A stretch of DNA of 64,000 bases, taken from an uncultured Clostridia bacterium. Its GTDB lineage: Bacteria; Bacillota; Clostridia; Oscillospirales; Ruminococcaceae. Made by a program: the position numbers and the translations under genes. The notes beneath the pieces were generated by a model. That model had not been told where the DNA came from. It ran no database searches and saw only the letters and a program-made list of their open reading frames with translations. The stretch spans positions 1 through 64,000 of the forward strand of contig CANAQK010000001.1 of assembly GCA_947363605.1 (NCBI GenBank). Direction: 5' to 3'. This document shows positions 1 through 6,998 of this stretch, piece after piece; within the stretch, counting starts at the first letter, position 1, and each line of letters opens with the position of its first letter.

Positions 1-20
1 CAACCGCAAAACATGGCAGA

Positions 21-53
21 TATTACTTCCGACCTTTCAGTTCGGAAGTAATA
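21..53. promoter_or_regulatory. Perfect 12-bp inverted repeat upstream of CPBP protease
   Basis: TATTACTTCCGA at 21-32 is mirrored by TCGGAAGTAATA at 42-53 around a 9-nt loop. No T-run follows on either strand, so it is a weak terminator candidate. It could be an operator or an attenuator for the gene starting at 132, or the end of a unit lying left of the window. Function is not decided by the sequence. Confidence 0.4.
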
Positions 54-131
54 TTGAAGAATTTATGCTATCGTTCCCCAACGACATACCCTCCATATGC
101 CAAATAATCTGCAATACTTAGGAAAGTTAAG

Positions 132-857
132 ATGAATAAAATAAATACAAAAGGACTTATACTGAGGATATTTATCCCTACAGCGGCTTTGAGCTTGAGC
201 TATTTGATATTGGGGCATTTTGGCAGTATACCGCATATTTTATTATTTTGCATTTTAGGGACATTTATTTTAATGCCGATAGAGCTCGGGATGATTCTGA
301 AAGCAAGCAAACGTGAATACGGGAAGTACTCCCTTCAAAGCGCGTTTGCCGGACAAGAAAAGTGCTCGATTTGGAAAGTGCTGATGATTGCGTTTGTGCT
401 TTTCGGAATGGCAGGTCTGCTGTCCGCTTTTATCGCGCCGATTGAAAATCAAGTTTTTGCAGGGATCAGAAGCGATCTGCTTCAGCATTTGCCAAGCGGC
501 TTTGATTGGACAAATTACGAGTATCTGAAAACTTTTTCAAAGCCAATGCTGGTTTTGACTTGCGTCTATTATGGGATTTTCAATGTGTTCATTGGGCCGG
601 TAACAGAGGAATTGTTTTTCAGAGGATATTTAACCTCGCATTATGAAAAGCAAGGGCCGATTACCCCCATCCTAATTGCCGTTTTCTTTTCGCTCTATCA
701 CTTTTGGCTTCCTTTCAACAACCTATTCCGCATATCGGCATTTGCGCCGGCTGCATATGCAGCGTATAAGAAAAGGAACTTATACATCAGCCTGTGTTTT
801 CATTGCCTGTGCAATCTCTTTTCGACATTAAGTTTTATATTGGCAGTATTCGCATAA
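132..857 (+). CDS. CPBP (CAAX-like) family intramembrane metalloprotease
   Basis: This 241-residue polytopic membrane protein carries the three CPBP signature motifs: EELFFR with E159-E160 and R164, FSLYH ending at H190, and HCLCN with H224 and N228. These residues form the putative intramembrane active site, so catalysis should be intact. About six hydrophobic segments are visible, at roughly 10-30, 35-55, 82-103, 138-155, 177-192 and 216-240. An AGGAAAG ribosome site lies 5 nt before the ATG. Family members act in bacteriocin self-immunity, peptide maturation or membrane-protein cleavage; the substrate here is unknown. The gene looks clearly more AT-rich than the rest of the window, which hints at transfer. 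Confidence 0.85.
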   Translation: MNKINTKGLILRIFIPTAALSLSYLILGHFGSIPHILLFCILGTFILMPIELGMILKASKREYGKYSLQSAFAGQEKCSIWKVLMIAFVLFGMAGLLSAFIAPIENQVFAGIRSDLLQHLPSGFDWTNYEYLKTFSKPMLVLTCVYYGIFNVFIGPVTEELFFRGYLTSHYEKQGPITPILIAVFFSLYHFWLPFNNLFRISAFAPAAYAAYKKRNLYISLCFHCLCNLFSTLSFILAVFA

Positions 858-878
858 ATCGGGATTTATGGAGGGCAT

Positions 879-1057
879 ATGTCTGGTTTTGGAATGTTTT
901 CATGGTTCAGCTATCAATTACCCATACGGCAACGATTGCAAATGATAAGGAGTTCAGGATTTGATGCGGTATCTCTTTAGTGGGGGATGAATTGCAGGAT
1001 AAAAATAGTCGACCTGAGATGGCAAGAAAATTGGGACTTGCTCAACCATTTGCTTGA
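879..1057 (+). pseudogene. Remnant of a sugar phosphate isomerase/epimerase (xylose isomerase-like TIM barrel)
   Basis: A GGAGG site is followed by ATG at 879 and 33 codons reading MSGFGMFSWFSYQLPI and, later, GFDAVSL. This closely resembles the N-terminus of AP-endonuclease-2/xylose isomerase-like TIM-barrel proteins as I recall them. A TAG at 978-980 interrupts it. A +2 frame beginning at 986 then continues the same family pattern (GDELQDKN, PEMARKLGLA) until a TGA at 1055-1057. Beyond that the similarity is lost. One nonsense codon, one frameshift and loss of about three quarters of the gene mark it as a dead fragment. The family assignment rests on remembered sequence pattern, not on a search. 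Confidence 0.6.
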
Positions 1058-1720
1058 ACGCCAGCCAGGTTTTATTCCGTCAGCGTCCCGCTTTTTCTTG
1101 CTTTGCCCTTCTGCCAGGGAAAAGAATCCTCCCGAAAATGGTCGCTTTTTCCCAATACCGCAAAGCTGAATCTCTTGACAATATCCCCGTTGATTCTTAC
1201 AATTAAGAGTAAGAGAAAGCCGCATTTGCGGCACAGAGGGAATGCTCCGCACCTGCCGGACGAAACGGAATCGTCCCGCCTTTCCCGGTCTGCTCTTTTC
1301 GGGAAAACAAGCCGAATGAATGGAGGTTTCATCTGAAAGCCCTGCAAAAGCATCCCGCCTTATAGTTAAAGCACCCGCGTGCCCAACACGCCCAGCGGCT
1401 CATGGCTGTTCGAGGTCAAAGCAAAATTTTATTGCGGGAAGCGTGCGGATTATAATCGGGCTTTCAACGGCAGGGGTGTCTGCCCCGCTGAAACCGGTTA
1501 TCTTTTTCATATCCCCCATGCAAAGCCAGCACTAGCTTTGGTGAAAGATAGGGTCGGCGAATCTGTTCCCCTTTTAACATCCCGGGAATACTTTGGCAGT
1601 ATCCCTATGTCAGTCCGGACAAATAAGTCCCTCGTTCAAAAAACAGGCGGCTGTCTGCCGGACTTTTGAAATTGTTCCAATATGTGAAACAACATCAGTT
1701 TTAATCAGGGGGATTTTCTT
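1058..1720. other. Intergenic region of about 660 bp without a supported gene
   Basis: Short open frames on both strands lack ribosome sites and recognisable sequence. The stretch may be decayed sequence belonging to the isomerase remnant just upstream. No repeat copy, tRNA or convincing terminator was seen. The last 15 bases hold the GGGGG ribosome site of the response regulator at 1721. Confidence 0.5.
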
Positions 1721-2452
1721 TTGAGGATTGCAATTGTTGATGATCTGCTGGCCGACCGCCAGCTTTTAGCTGGTTATATCCAGCATTATTTTGACACGGA
1801 GGAATCGCTGCATACCGCGCAGATTACATCCTTTAAATCTGGAACCGCCTTCCTTTCCGCATTCCATAAGGGTTTGTTTGATGTCATCTTCTTGGACATT
1901 TTTATGCCCGAAATGGACGGAATGGAAACCGCCCGGAAGATCCGGGAGATTGACAGCCACTGTCTGCTGATTTTCTCCAGCGTCAGCTCGGCCCATGCCG
2001 TGGAAAGCTTTGGGGTCCGCGCATTTCACTATTTGCTCAAGCCTTATGACTATGAACGGTTCCAAGAAGTCTTTACCCTTTGCCGGCAATCGGTTGTCCT
2101 GCAGGACCCGTTTATCGAGGTAAAAGAATCCCGCATTCAGGTCAAAGTGCTGCTTCGTGAAATCATTTATGTGGACTATTCCAATCATTATATCCAGATC
2201 CATACCCGCAGCCGTCTGGTAAAAAGCTATATGCCCTTCCGAGCCTTTGCGGATATGCTGTTGGTATATCCGCAATTTTTATATTGCTACCGCAACTGTA
2301 TCGTAAATATGGACGCGGTGGACCGTATGATTGAAAAGGACTTCCTGATGTGCAACGGGGAACGGATCCCGATCGCCCGCAAAAATTGGATCGCTGTAAA
2401 GCAGCGCTTTTCTGATTATACCTTTGAAAAGCTGGGGCGGGGCTCCGGCTAG
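1721..2452 (+). CDS. LytTR-family response regulator (AgrA/ComE-like)
   Basis: This 243-residue protein combines an N-terminal receiver domain (about 1-120) with a C-terminal LytTR DNA-binding domain (about 135-235). The receiver has the acidic pair D7-D8, the phospho-acceptor D59 in FLDIFMPEMDG, a serine pair near 86-87 and K107 in LLKPYD. The LytTR part has the typical IIYVDYSNHYIQI strand pattern and a conserved YRNCIVNMD stretch. The start is TTG, with GGGGG 8-9 nt upstream. No histidine kinase is adjacent, so it is an orphan in this window. LytTR regulators usually bind paired 9-bp direct repeats upstream of peptide, bacteriocin or virulence genes. The nearby CPBP protease may belong to the same regulon, but that is inference. 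Confidence 0.88.
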   Translation: MRIAIVDDLLADRQLLAGYIQHYFDTEESLHTAQITSFKSGTAFLSAFHKGLFDVIFLDIFMPEMDGMETARKIREIDSHCLLIFSSVSSAHAVESFGVRAFHYLLKPYDYERFQEVFTLCRQSVVLQDPFIEVKESRIQVKVLLREIIYVDYSNHYIQIHTRSRLVKSYMPFRAFADMLLVYPQFLYCYRNCIVNMDAVDRMIEKDFLMCNGERIPIARKNWIAVKQRFSDYTFEKLGRGSG

Positions 2453-2463
2453 ACAAAAGAAAC

Positions 2464-2506
2464 GGGAGGCTGCCCGGCTGAGCGGGAAGCCTCCCATCCT
2501 TGATTT
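2464..2506 (+). terminator. Intrinsic terminator after the LytTR regulator
   Basis: GGGAGGCT at 2464-2471 pairs with AGCCTCCC at 2488-2495, with an inner GC-rich stem, 12 bases after the stop codon. The following ATCCTTGATTTTC is only moderately T-rich. Confidence 0.7.
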
Positions 2507-2519
2507 TCTGCTCATACTA

Positions 2520-2604
2520 AGAACCTGTATGCACAACCATCGAACACGATCTGCCCGGTGCTTTTTCAGGCATCCGGCATCCTCTGATTGTACATACAGG
2601 TTCT
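2520..2604. repeat. 85-bp MITE-like element with 20-bp terminal inverted repeats
   Basis: AGAACCTGTATGCACAACCA at 2520-2539 matches the reverse complement of 2585-2604 at 18 of 20 positions. The interior contains a smaller GC-rich hairpin. It encodes nothing and lies directly beside the composite repeat starting at about 2604. It could be a small non-autonomous mobile element or a long terminator-like hairpin. Confidence 0.5.
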
Positions 2605-2884
2605 AATTCTCAATAAAACGGTGCAGTCGTTTTATTGCCAACGCACTTGAAAAGAAGCCAATGCTTCTTTTCAACACTGCAGCATGATGCCGCCAGCGAA
2701 GCGGCCATGCGGTAGGGCTTCATAGACGGCGCACAGCGCATTTTATGCCAGGCAAAGCCTGACCCTCAAATCGGGCGCCCAATTTTCAAGTGTGCCGACT
2801 ATATTGGGCCGCAGAATGCGGTCCGGCGGCGTATCTCGCCATGAATAAAAAGATTTTAATCTTTTTATTCAGAAATAGCATTAA
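2604..2884. repeat. Composite repeat copy A (outer element with inserted core)
   Basis: The outer element begins TTCTAATTCTCAATAAAACG and ends near 2881 with the mirror of ATACGATTTCTTGATAAAAAG. A core of about 171 bp (2633-2803) sits inside it. Removing the core restores a sequence almost identical to copy B at 9160-9272, so B is an empty site and A a filled one. The right end overlaps the stop codon of the gene ending at 2881. Internal hairpins include GAAAAGAAGC/GCTTCTTTTC and AGGCAAAGCCT. The run AAAAAGATTTTAATCTTTTT may also serve as a terminator. Confidence 0.75.
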
Positions 2885-3237
2885 AGCAGGATGTACAGCA
2901 GCGCCAATAAAAGCATGGGATCTGCGCCTTCATTCATGAGCAGCAGCCCCACACCCAGCAGCAGCAAAACCTCAGGATCCAGGTTCATCCGGTCAAAAAA
3001 ACCGGCCATTTCGTTCCCTTTGTTTTCCGGCGGGCCTGGCAGGGAGGACGAGACTTCCGAACCCGCCGGGATTTCCGCTGCGGGTTCCGGAGCAGGAGCC
3101 GGCGGGGAATGCGTCCGGTCCGGCTGGCTTTGCCGGATTTTTTCCTGTGAAATCCGCTGCATCTCATGGACCCGGCGCATCGCATCCTTTTGCATGGCAA
3201 TAATCTGCGCGCTGGTATATTCGCTTTGTCCGGCCAC
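2881..3237 (-). CDS. Hypothetical protein with Pro-rich linker and hydrophobic C-terminus
   Basis: From the GTG at 3237, 8 nt after AGGGGG, the product is 118 residues. It has a charged N-terminal helix rich in Met, Gln and Arg (about 1-40), a Pro/Ala/Ser linker (about 45-75), and a C-terminus of alternating leucine runs (LLLLGVGLLLMNEGADP, then LLLALLYILL) ending at the stop codon. I recall similar leucine-rich tails on small uncharacterised clostridial proteins. It is the third gene of a minus-strand operon with the two genes upstream (gaps of 27 and 51 bp). The stop codon overlaps the end of repeat copy A. A GTG at 3246 is a less likely start. No function can be assigned. Confidence 0.6.
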   Translation of the reverse strand: MAGQSEYTSAQIIAMQKDAMRRVHEMQRISQEKIRQSQPDRTHSPPAPAPEPAAEIPAGSEVSSSLPGPPENKGNEMAGFFDRMNLDPEVLLLLGVGLLLMNEGADPMLLLALLYILL

Positions 3238-3264
3238 TGCCTTCACCCCCTTGCCTGGGCCCGC

Positions 3265-3795
3265 TTACAGACCCGCGAAAATCCCGCTTTCCCGCAGAGC
3301 GGGCAGCATAGAAAACAGCCGCATCAGGCTGATGGCCTGATCTACCTTCGCCTGCCGCCGCGCCCCGAAATGCGGCTTCAGCGCCAGCAGAAGCTGGCTG
3401 TTTTTATCGTTGACGTTCATCTTGGAAAAGATCTGTTGAAGCTTCAGGATCATCCCCATATCAATATTCGGGGCTGTGCTTTCCGCTGTTTGTGTGCCGC
3501 CTCCCAGATTGCCGGAAAGCCCGGAAAGCATCCCTGCCAGCGCGGATAGATCCGGGCCCTGGGAAGCCTGCTCCGGCGGGGATGCTGGATTCCCTGCATT
3601 CCCCCCAAGCATTGCCGCCAGCCCAGACAAATCCAGCCCACCACCCGTGGGGGAAGCCGCCGAGGAGGAAGGAGGCTCCGCTGGCGGAGGGGATCCCGCA
3701 TTTCCCTGGTTCAGCATGGCACTGATATTTTTCAGCTGTTCCTGTCCTTCCGGACTGGAGAGTATGTTTTGCAGTTTTGTCATCAGATCGTCCAT
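3265..3795 (-). CDS. Hypothetical protein, low-complexity centre, conserved C-terminal helical domain
   Basis: The product from ATG at 3795 is 176 residues; AAGGAAAGG lies 9 nt upstream. Residues 1-30 resemble a short amphipathic helix (MDDLMTKLQNILSSPEGQ). The centre is rich in Pro, Gly, Ser and Ala, with repeated GLDLSGLAAMLGG-like and DLSALAGMLSG units. The last 65 residues form a basic helical block with DKNSQLLLALKPHF. The repeated LSGLAAML/LSALAGML units resemble the short helix at the start, suggesting tandem docking helices. No domain is recognised. It lies between two similarly odd genes in one operon, so the three products may form a complex. Confidence 0.6.
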   Translation of the reverse strand: MDDLMTKLQNILSSPEGQEQLKNISAMLNQGNAGSPPPAEPPSSSAASPTGGGLDLSGLAAMLGGNAGNPASPPEQASQGPDLSALAGMLSGLSGNLGGGTQTAESTAPNIDMGMILKLQQIFSKMNVNDKNSQLLLALKPHFGARRQAKVDQAISLMRLFSMLPALRESGIFAGL

Positions 3796-3855
3796 CACCC
3801 GCACCCTTTCCTTCTTTCCGTACCGCGGGAGCAGGCTCCTAAACGGCCGGGAAAA

Positions 3856-4095
3856 CTATTTCATAAACTGCTGAATCAGCTTTTTAGCCTGAGGTGTATT
3901 CAGCATCTGCTGTGCCAGCTTCGGATTCCCCAGCACCTGTTCAAGCCGCTGGGCATCCTTGGGGTTCATTTTCTGAAGCAGCTGATCCAGCTTACCGCTG
4001 TCAATCGTATTTTTCAGGCTAGCTGGGTCAACCCCGGCTTTCTGCCCAGCCTGACGGATCAGATCGTCCAATTGGCTGTTGTTTTTATAAGTCAA
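3856..4095 (-). CDS. Small helical hypothetical protein
   Basis: The product is 79 residues from TTG at 4095, chosen because GGGAG lies 8 nt upstream; a GTG at 4104 overlaps that site and would add three residues. The sequence is charged and helical, with repeated short motifs such as KLDQLLQKMNPKDAQRLEQV and LAQQMLNTPQAKKLIQQF. The pattern resembles helical repeats in small uncharacterised clostridial proteins. No membrane segment or signal peptide is present. It is first in a three-gene operon. No function is assigned. Confidence 0.6.
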   Translation of the reverse strand: MTYKNNSQLDDLIRQAGQKAGVDPASLKNTIDSGKLDQLLQKMNPKDAQRLEQVLGNPKLAQQMLNTPQAKKLIQQFMK

Positions 4096-4295
4096 CCAAA
4101 ACACTCCCTTAAAGAATTTGAAGGGCCATCGTCCCTTCTACCTTCAGTTTATGTTGCAGCCCAAAAATAGATACCCTGTTTCCGGGAAATATTTAAAATA
4201 TCCGCCTTCTTTTTGCTCGATTTGTCAGAAACAAGCCAGACGCCTCCTAAAACGATGTCCATTTCGCCAAATATGGACAAACTTGCATTTTTCTG

Positions 4296-4324
4296 TTGAC
4301 TTTTTCCAAGTTCCGCGTTATAAT
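4296..4324 (+). promoter_or_regulatory. Sigma-A promoter of the tRNA operon
   Basis: TTGACT at 4296-4301 and a perfect TATAAT at 4319-4324 are separated by 17 bp, about 30 bp before tRNA-Met. This is the strongest housekeeping promoter seen in the window. Confidence 0.9.
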
Positions 4325-4355
4325 AAGTTTCGTTCTCTGACAAGAGTGAACGCAT

Positions 4356-4432
4356 GGCGGTATAGCTCAGTTGGCTAGAGCATGCGGTTCATACCCGCAG
4401 TGTCGTTGGTTCAAATCCGACTACCGCTACCA
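4356..4432 (+). tRNA. tRNA-Met (anticodon CAT)
   Basis: The 77-nt sequence folds as a cloverleaf. Acceptor GGCGGTA pairs with TACCGCT (the first pair is a G-T wobble), the D arm contains AGCTCAGTTGG, and the anticodon stem TGCGG/CCGCA encloses CAT at 4390-4392. The T loop GTTCAAATC and an encoded CCA at 4430-4432 are present. It is probably an elongator tRNA because the initiator hallmark of three G-C pairs below the anticodon loop is absent. It is first in a three-tRNA transcript. Confidence 0.93.
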
Positions 4433-4436
4433 GAAC

Positions 4437-4511
4437 GGCCCGTTGGTCAAGAGGTCAAGACACCGCCCTTTCACGGCGGAATCGCGAGTTCGATTCTCGC
4501 ACGGGTCACCA
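4437..4511 (+). tRNA. tRNA-Glu (anticodon TTC)
   Basis: The 75-nt cloverleaf has acceptor GGCCCGT pairing with ACGGGTC, anticodon stem CCGCC/GGCGG and anticodon TTC at 4470-4472. The T loop GTTCGATTC and an encoded CCA are present. It starts 4 nt after tRNA-Met, so both come from one transcript. Confidence 0.94.
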
Positions 4512-4633
4512 TATAAAAGCAGTGGGGCAATCGTTTCGCTGTTTTTGCAGTATAAAATGTCTCTTATTTTAAGTGATGTTTTATTCTGAAGATAATCGGT
4601 TCTTTGGAACTGTTCCAGATAAATTTACTCCGC

Positions 4634-4708
4634 GGCCCCTTGGTCAAGCGGCTAAGACGGCGCCCTCTCACGGCGCAATCGGGAGTTCGATTCTCCCAGG
4701 GGTCACCA
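4634..4708 (+). tRNA. tRNA-Glu (anticodon CTC)
   Basis: The 75-nt cloverleaf has acceptor GGCCCCT pairing with AGGGGTC, anticodon stem GCGCC/GGCGC and loop CTCTCAC, giving anticodon CTC. The encoded CCA ends at 4708. It is very similar to the preceding tRNA-Glu(TTC) and probably arose by duplication; the pair reads both glutamate codons. The 122-bp gap before it shows no promoter. Confidence 0.92.
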
Positions 4709-4711
4709 ACG

Positions 4712-4740
4712 AAAACACGTTTGATGAAACGTGTTTTTTT
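4712..4740 (+). terminator. Terminator of the tRNA operon
   Basis: AAAACACGTTT and AAACGTGTTTT form a stem around GATG, followed at once by a run of seven or more T. It lies 4 nt after the third tRNA. Confidence 0.92.
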
Positions 4741-4764
4741 ATTTTTTCGGGCCAAAACCCGGCA

Positions 4765-5256
4765 TCAAAACGCAGCCCATTCCCCTCCCGTGATTCGGAG
4801 GAGATCTTCGGGGGCCAGGGATACCTGCGCCCCGATCCTTCCTGCGCTGATATAGATTTCCGGGAAATCCTTGGCTGAAAGGTCCAGGTAAACCCGGAAG
4901 TGTTTCTTCATCCCGATTGGGGAGCACCCTCCCCGCAGATAACCGGTCAGCGGGAGCAGCTCCTTGACCGGGATCAGGGCTGCCGATTTTTCATGCAGGC
5001 AGTGCGCAGCGATTTTCAAATCCAGTTCCCGTTCCACCGGGATCACACAAACTGCATATTCCCGGCTGGCGCCCTGCAAAACCAGGGTCTTGAACACCTG
5101 GGCCGGATTTTCCCCCAGCTTTTCTGCCACCGAACGGCCGTAATCCGAACCGGCTCCTTCCCCCTCCTGCTCGTAAAAATGAGCCTGGTAGGGGATTTTC
5201 TTTTGCTCCAGCAGACGCATGACATTGGTCTTCATTTCCTTGTTTTTTGCCGCCAT
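4765..5256 (-). CDS. ybaK: YbaK/EbsC-type aminoacyl-tRNA deacylase
   Basis: This 163-residue protein matches the YbaK family, which hydrolyses Cys-tRNA(Pro) and related mischarged tRNAs made by prolyl-tRNA synthetase. Visible family features are VFKTLVLQG (about 55-63), the core strand YAVCVIPVERELDLK, the loop GYLRGGCSPIGMKK around residue 105-117 that shapes the acyl pocket, and IYISAGRIGAQVSL near the C-terminus. Length is typical. GAGGTG lies 5 nt before the ATG at 5256. It is convergent with the upstream tRNA operon and is monocistronic or leads nothing obvious. Function in translation quality control follows from the family. Confidence 0.9.
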   Translation of the reverse strand: MAAKNKEMKTNVMRLLEQKKIPYQAHFYEQEGEGAGSDYGRSVAEKLGENPAQVFKTLVLQGASREYAVCVIPVERELDLKIAAHCLHEKSAALIPVKELLPLTGYLRGGCSPIGMKKHFRVYLDLSAKDFPEIYISAGRIGAQVSLAPEDLLRITGGEWAAF

Positions 5257-5309
5257 CCGCTCACCTCATTTCGTATGAGGTCCATTTTACACCCAACGCA
5301 GGGGTCCTG

Positions 5310-6212
5310 TCAAATCACGGCCGCCATCACCAGCATTTCCTGAAGCTTGGCATAAATCCCGTCCAGATCCTCCACCGGCAGCGGATTCGTCCCCTTCCCG
5401 ATTTCGATTGTAAAGCCAGGCCGCTGAAAACGCTCGATAAAATAGTCCTTGCATCCCCCATGGGAAAACAGCCCGGCGTTTTCCACCAGCCGGTAGCCGC
5501 TCGCCTTACTGAGCATTTGGGCCAGATAACGGCTCCGGGCAGGCGTCCGCTCCCCATATTCCCAGAAAATTTCCTCCCCCTGGGAATGGAAGGCATAGAG
5601 GGTTTCCACCCGGCAGCTTCGAAGAAAGCTGACAATTGCACGGCTTTCCGGCTCGCTGTGGGCAAACAGGCCGCCATATTGCCGGGGAGAGGGCTGGTCA
5701 ATTCCCTGTTCCTGCTCCATAGCACGAAGCTGGGCAAACCCGGCGTCAAAGTTATGGTTCAGGTCCACTCCCCGGGCATTGGCCTGCCATAAAGCCGGAT
5801 TCGCCGCCTGGATCCGAGCCGCGGTATCCGCATACCGTCCCGCTGAAGCGGCCCCCTCCAGCGCAATGCTGATCCCATCCGGGTTCACCATCGGCAGGAT
5901 GGTCAGCCCACGCTGATTCAGGTCCGCCCCGATCCGGACACCGGCCAAAGCCTTCCCCTGCTGCCAGGCCTCCGCCAGATCCTCGGTAAACCGGAGCAGC
6001 AGCTGTACCGTCAGCCATTCCTGCGCGTGAAACCCACCTGCAAAGAGGGTACAGGGATTCGGAGCCCCCAAGGAAACCGCGTACAGCTGCCGTCCGCAGA
6101 GGGACTGCCCCACCGAGCTGAGCTGCAAAAACGGGTAGGCTTTTTTTAACGACTGCAATTTCTTGAGATAGCGTTCATAGGTCGGCGGGGCCGTGTAGAA
6201 ATCAGGCTGCAT
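5310..6212 (-). CDS. M14-family zinc carboxypeptidase
   Basis: The product from ATG at 6212 is 300 residues; AGGAG is 6 nt upstream, which is better than the GTG at 6251. Family M14 residues are visible: the zinc motif HAQE in GGFHAQEWL, the third zinc histidine in LYAFHSQGEE, the Arg/Asn substrate pocket near GVDLNHNF, and the catalytic glutamate in FTIEIGKG. There is no signal peptide, so it is likely cytoplasmic. Relatives cleave gamma-D-glutamyl-diaminopimelate bonds in recycled murein peptides; that substrate is inference. It precedes the NUDIX gene divergently, with the promoter region between. Confidence 0.87.
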   Translation of the reverse strand: MQPDFYTAPPTYERYLKKLQSLKKAYPFLQLSSVGQSLCGRQLYAVSLGAPNPCTLFAGGFHAQEWLTVQLLLRFTEDLAEAWQQGKALAGVRIGADLNQRGLTILPMVNPDGISIALEGAASAGRYADTAARIQAANPALWQANARGVDLNHNFDAGFAQLRAMEQEQGIDQPSPRQYGGLFAHSEPESRAIVSFLRSCRVETLYAFHSQGEEIFWEYGERTPARSRYLAQMLSKASGYRLVENAGLFSHGGCKDYFIERFQRPGFTIEIGKGTNPLPVEDLDGIYAKLQEMLVMAAVI

Positions 6213-6299
6213 GAGGAACTCCTTTACCGGTGTTTTTGAGGGAAGCTGCACTCCCTTAACCCTTTCCCTCTATTCTATGGCGGCAAAAACAGAAATATG

Positions 6300-6329
6300 T
6301 TGATTTCCTCCCAGCTTCTGGGCTATAAT
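6300..6329 (+). promoter_or_regulatory. Sigma-A promoter of the NUDIX gene
   Basis: TTGATT at 6300-6305 and a perfect TATAAT at 6324-6329 are spaced by 18 bp, about 50 bp upstream of the TTG start at 6381. Confidence 0.75.
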
Positions 6330-6380
6330 AGAGGAAAAGATTCCCTCCCGTTTTGCGGGTGGGGGAAGGAGTGCAGAAGC

Positions 6381-6947
6381 TTGAAAAAAAATACACAGCT
6401 TACAGAAAAAACGGTCGATACCAAACGGATCTATGAAGGGAAGATCCTCAACCTGCGCGTAGACGACATCCTGCTTCCCAACGGGCGTTCGGCCATCCGC
6501 GAAGTGGTGGAGCATGGCGGCGCGGCCTGCGTGGTGCCGGTCACAGAAGACGGGATGGTTTATATGGTGCGGCAGTTCCGCTATCCCTTCAACGAAATGG
6601 TACTGGAAATCCCCGCCGGGAAGATGGACCCAGGAGAAGTCCCCTCTGATACCGCCAAACGCGAGCTGGAAGAGGAAATCGGCCAGCGCGCCCTGGAATT
6701 GACCTATATGGGCGAAATCCGTCCCTCCGTTGCCTATCTGACCGAGATTATCCATATGTATCTGGCCCGTGGCCTAACCCCTACCGCCCAGAAATTGGAT
6801 GACGACGAATTCCTCCATATAGAGAAATACCCGATTGACGCATTGATCGATATGATTATGGACAATCAGATTTCTGACAGCAAAACCATCGCTGCCATCC
6901 TGAAAGCCAAAATCATCCTGGACCGGGAAAAAGCGGTCAAAAGCTAA
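6381..6947 (+). CDS. NUDIX hydrolase, ADP-ribose pyrophosphatase type
   Basis: The product is 188 residues from TTG at 6381, with GGAAGGAG 9 nt before it. The full NUDIX box is present (GKMDPGE, seven residues, RELEEEIG), matching GX5EX7REUXEEXGU, so metal binding and hydrolysis should work. The preceding LEIPAG and the N-terminal strands are those of ADP-ribose/NADH pyrophosphatases of the NudF type. The likely reaction is ADP-ribose to AMP plus ribose 5-phosphate in the cytoplasm. It is monocistronic, between its own promoter and a strong bidirectional terminator. Confidence 0.9.
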   Translation: MKKNTQLTEKTVDTKRIYEGKILNLRVDDILLPNGRSAIREVVEHGGAACVVPVTEDGMVYMVRQFRYPFNEMVLEIPAGKMDPGEVPSDTAKRELEEEIGQRALELTYMGEIRPSVAYLTEIIHMYLARGLTPTAQKLDDDEFLHIEKYPIDALIDMIMDNQISDSKTIAAILKAKIILDREKAVKS

Positions 6948-6957
6948 ACCCAAAAGT

Positions 6958-6998
6958 AAAAACAGGTGGAGCAGGAATTCCTGCCCCACCTGTTTTTT
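6958..6998. terminator. Bidirectional terminator between NUDIX and glycosidase genes
   Basis: AAAAACAGGTGG and CCACCTGTTTTTT pair around the palindrome GCAGGAATTCCTGC. A-runs and T-runs flank it on both sides, so it can stop both convergent genes. The stop codon of the minus-strand glycosidase lies inside the T-run. Confidence 0.92.

Noticed and set aside
1379..1669. A 96-codon open frame upstream of the LytTR regulator
   Set aside because: It has no ribosome site and no recognisable sequence, and it lies in a stretch that appears degenerate.
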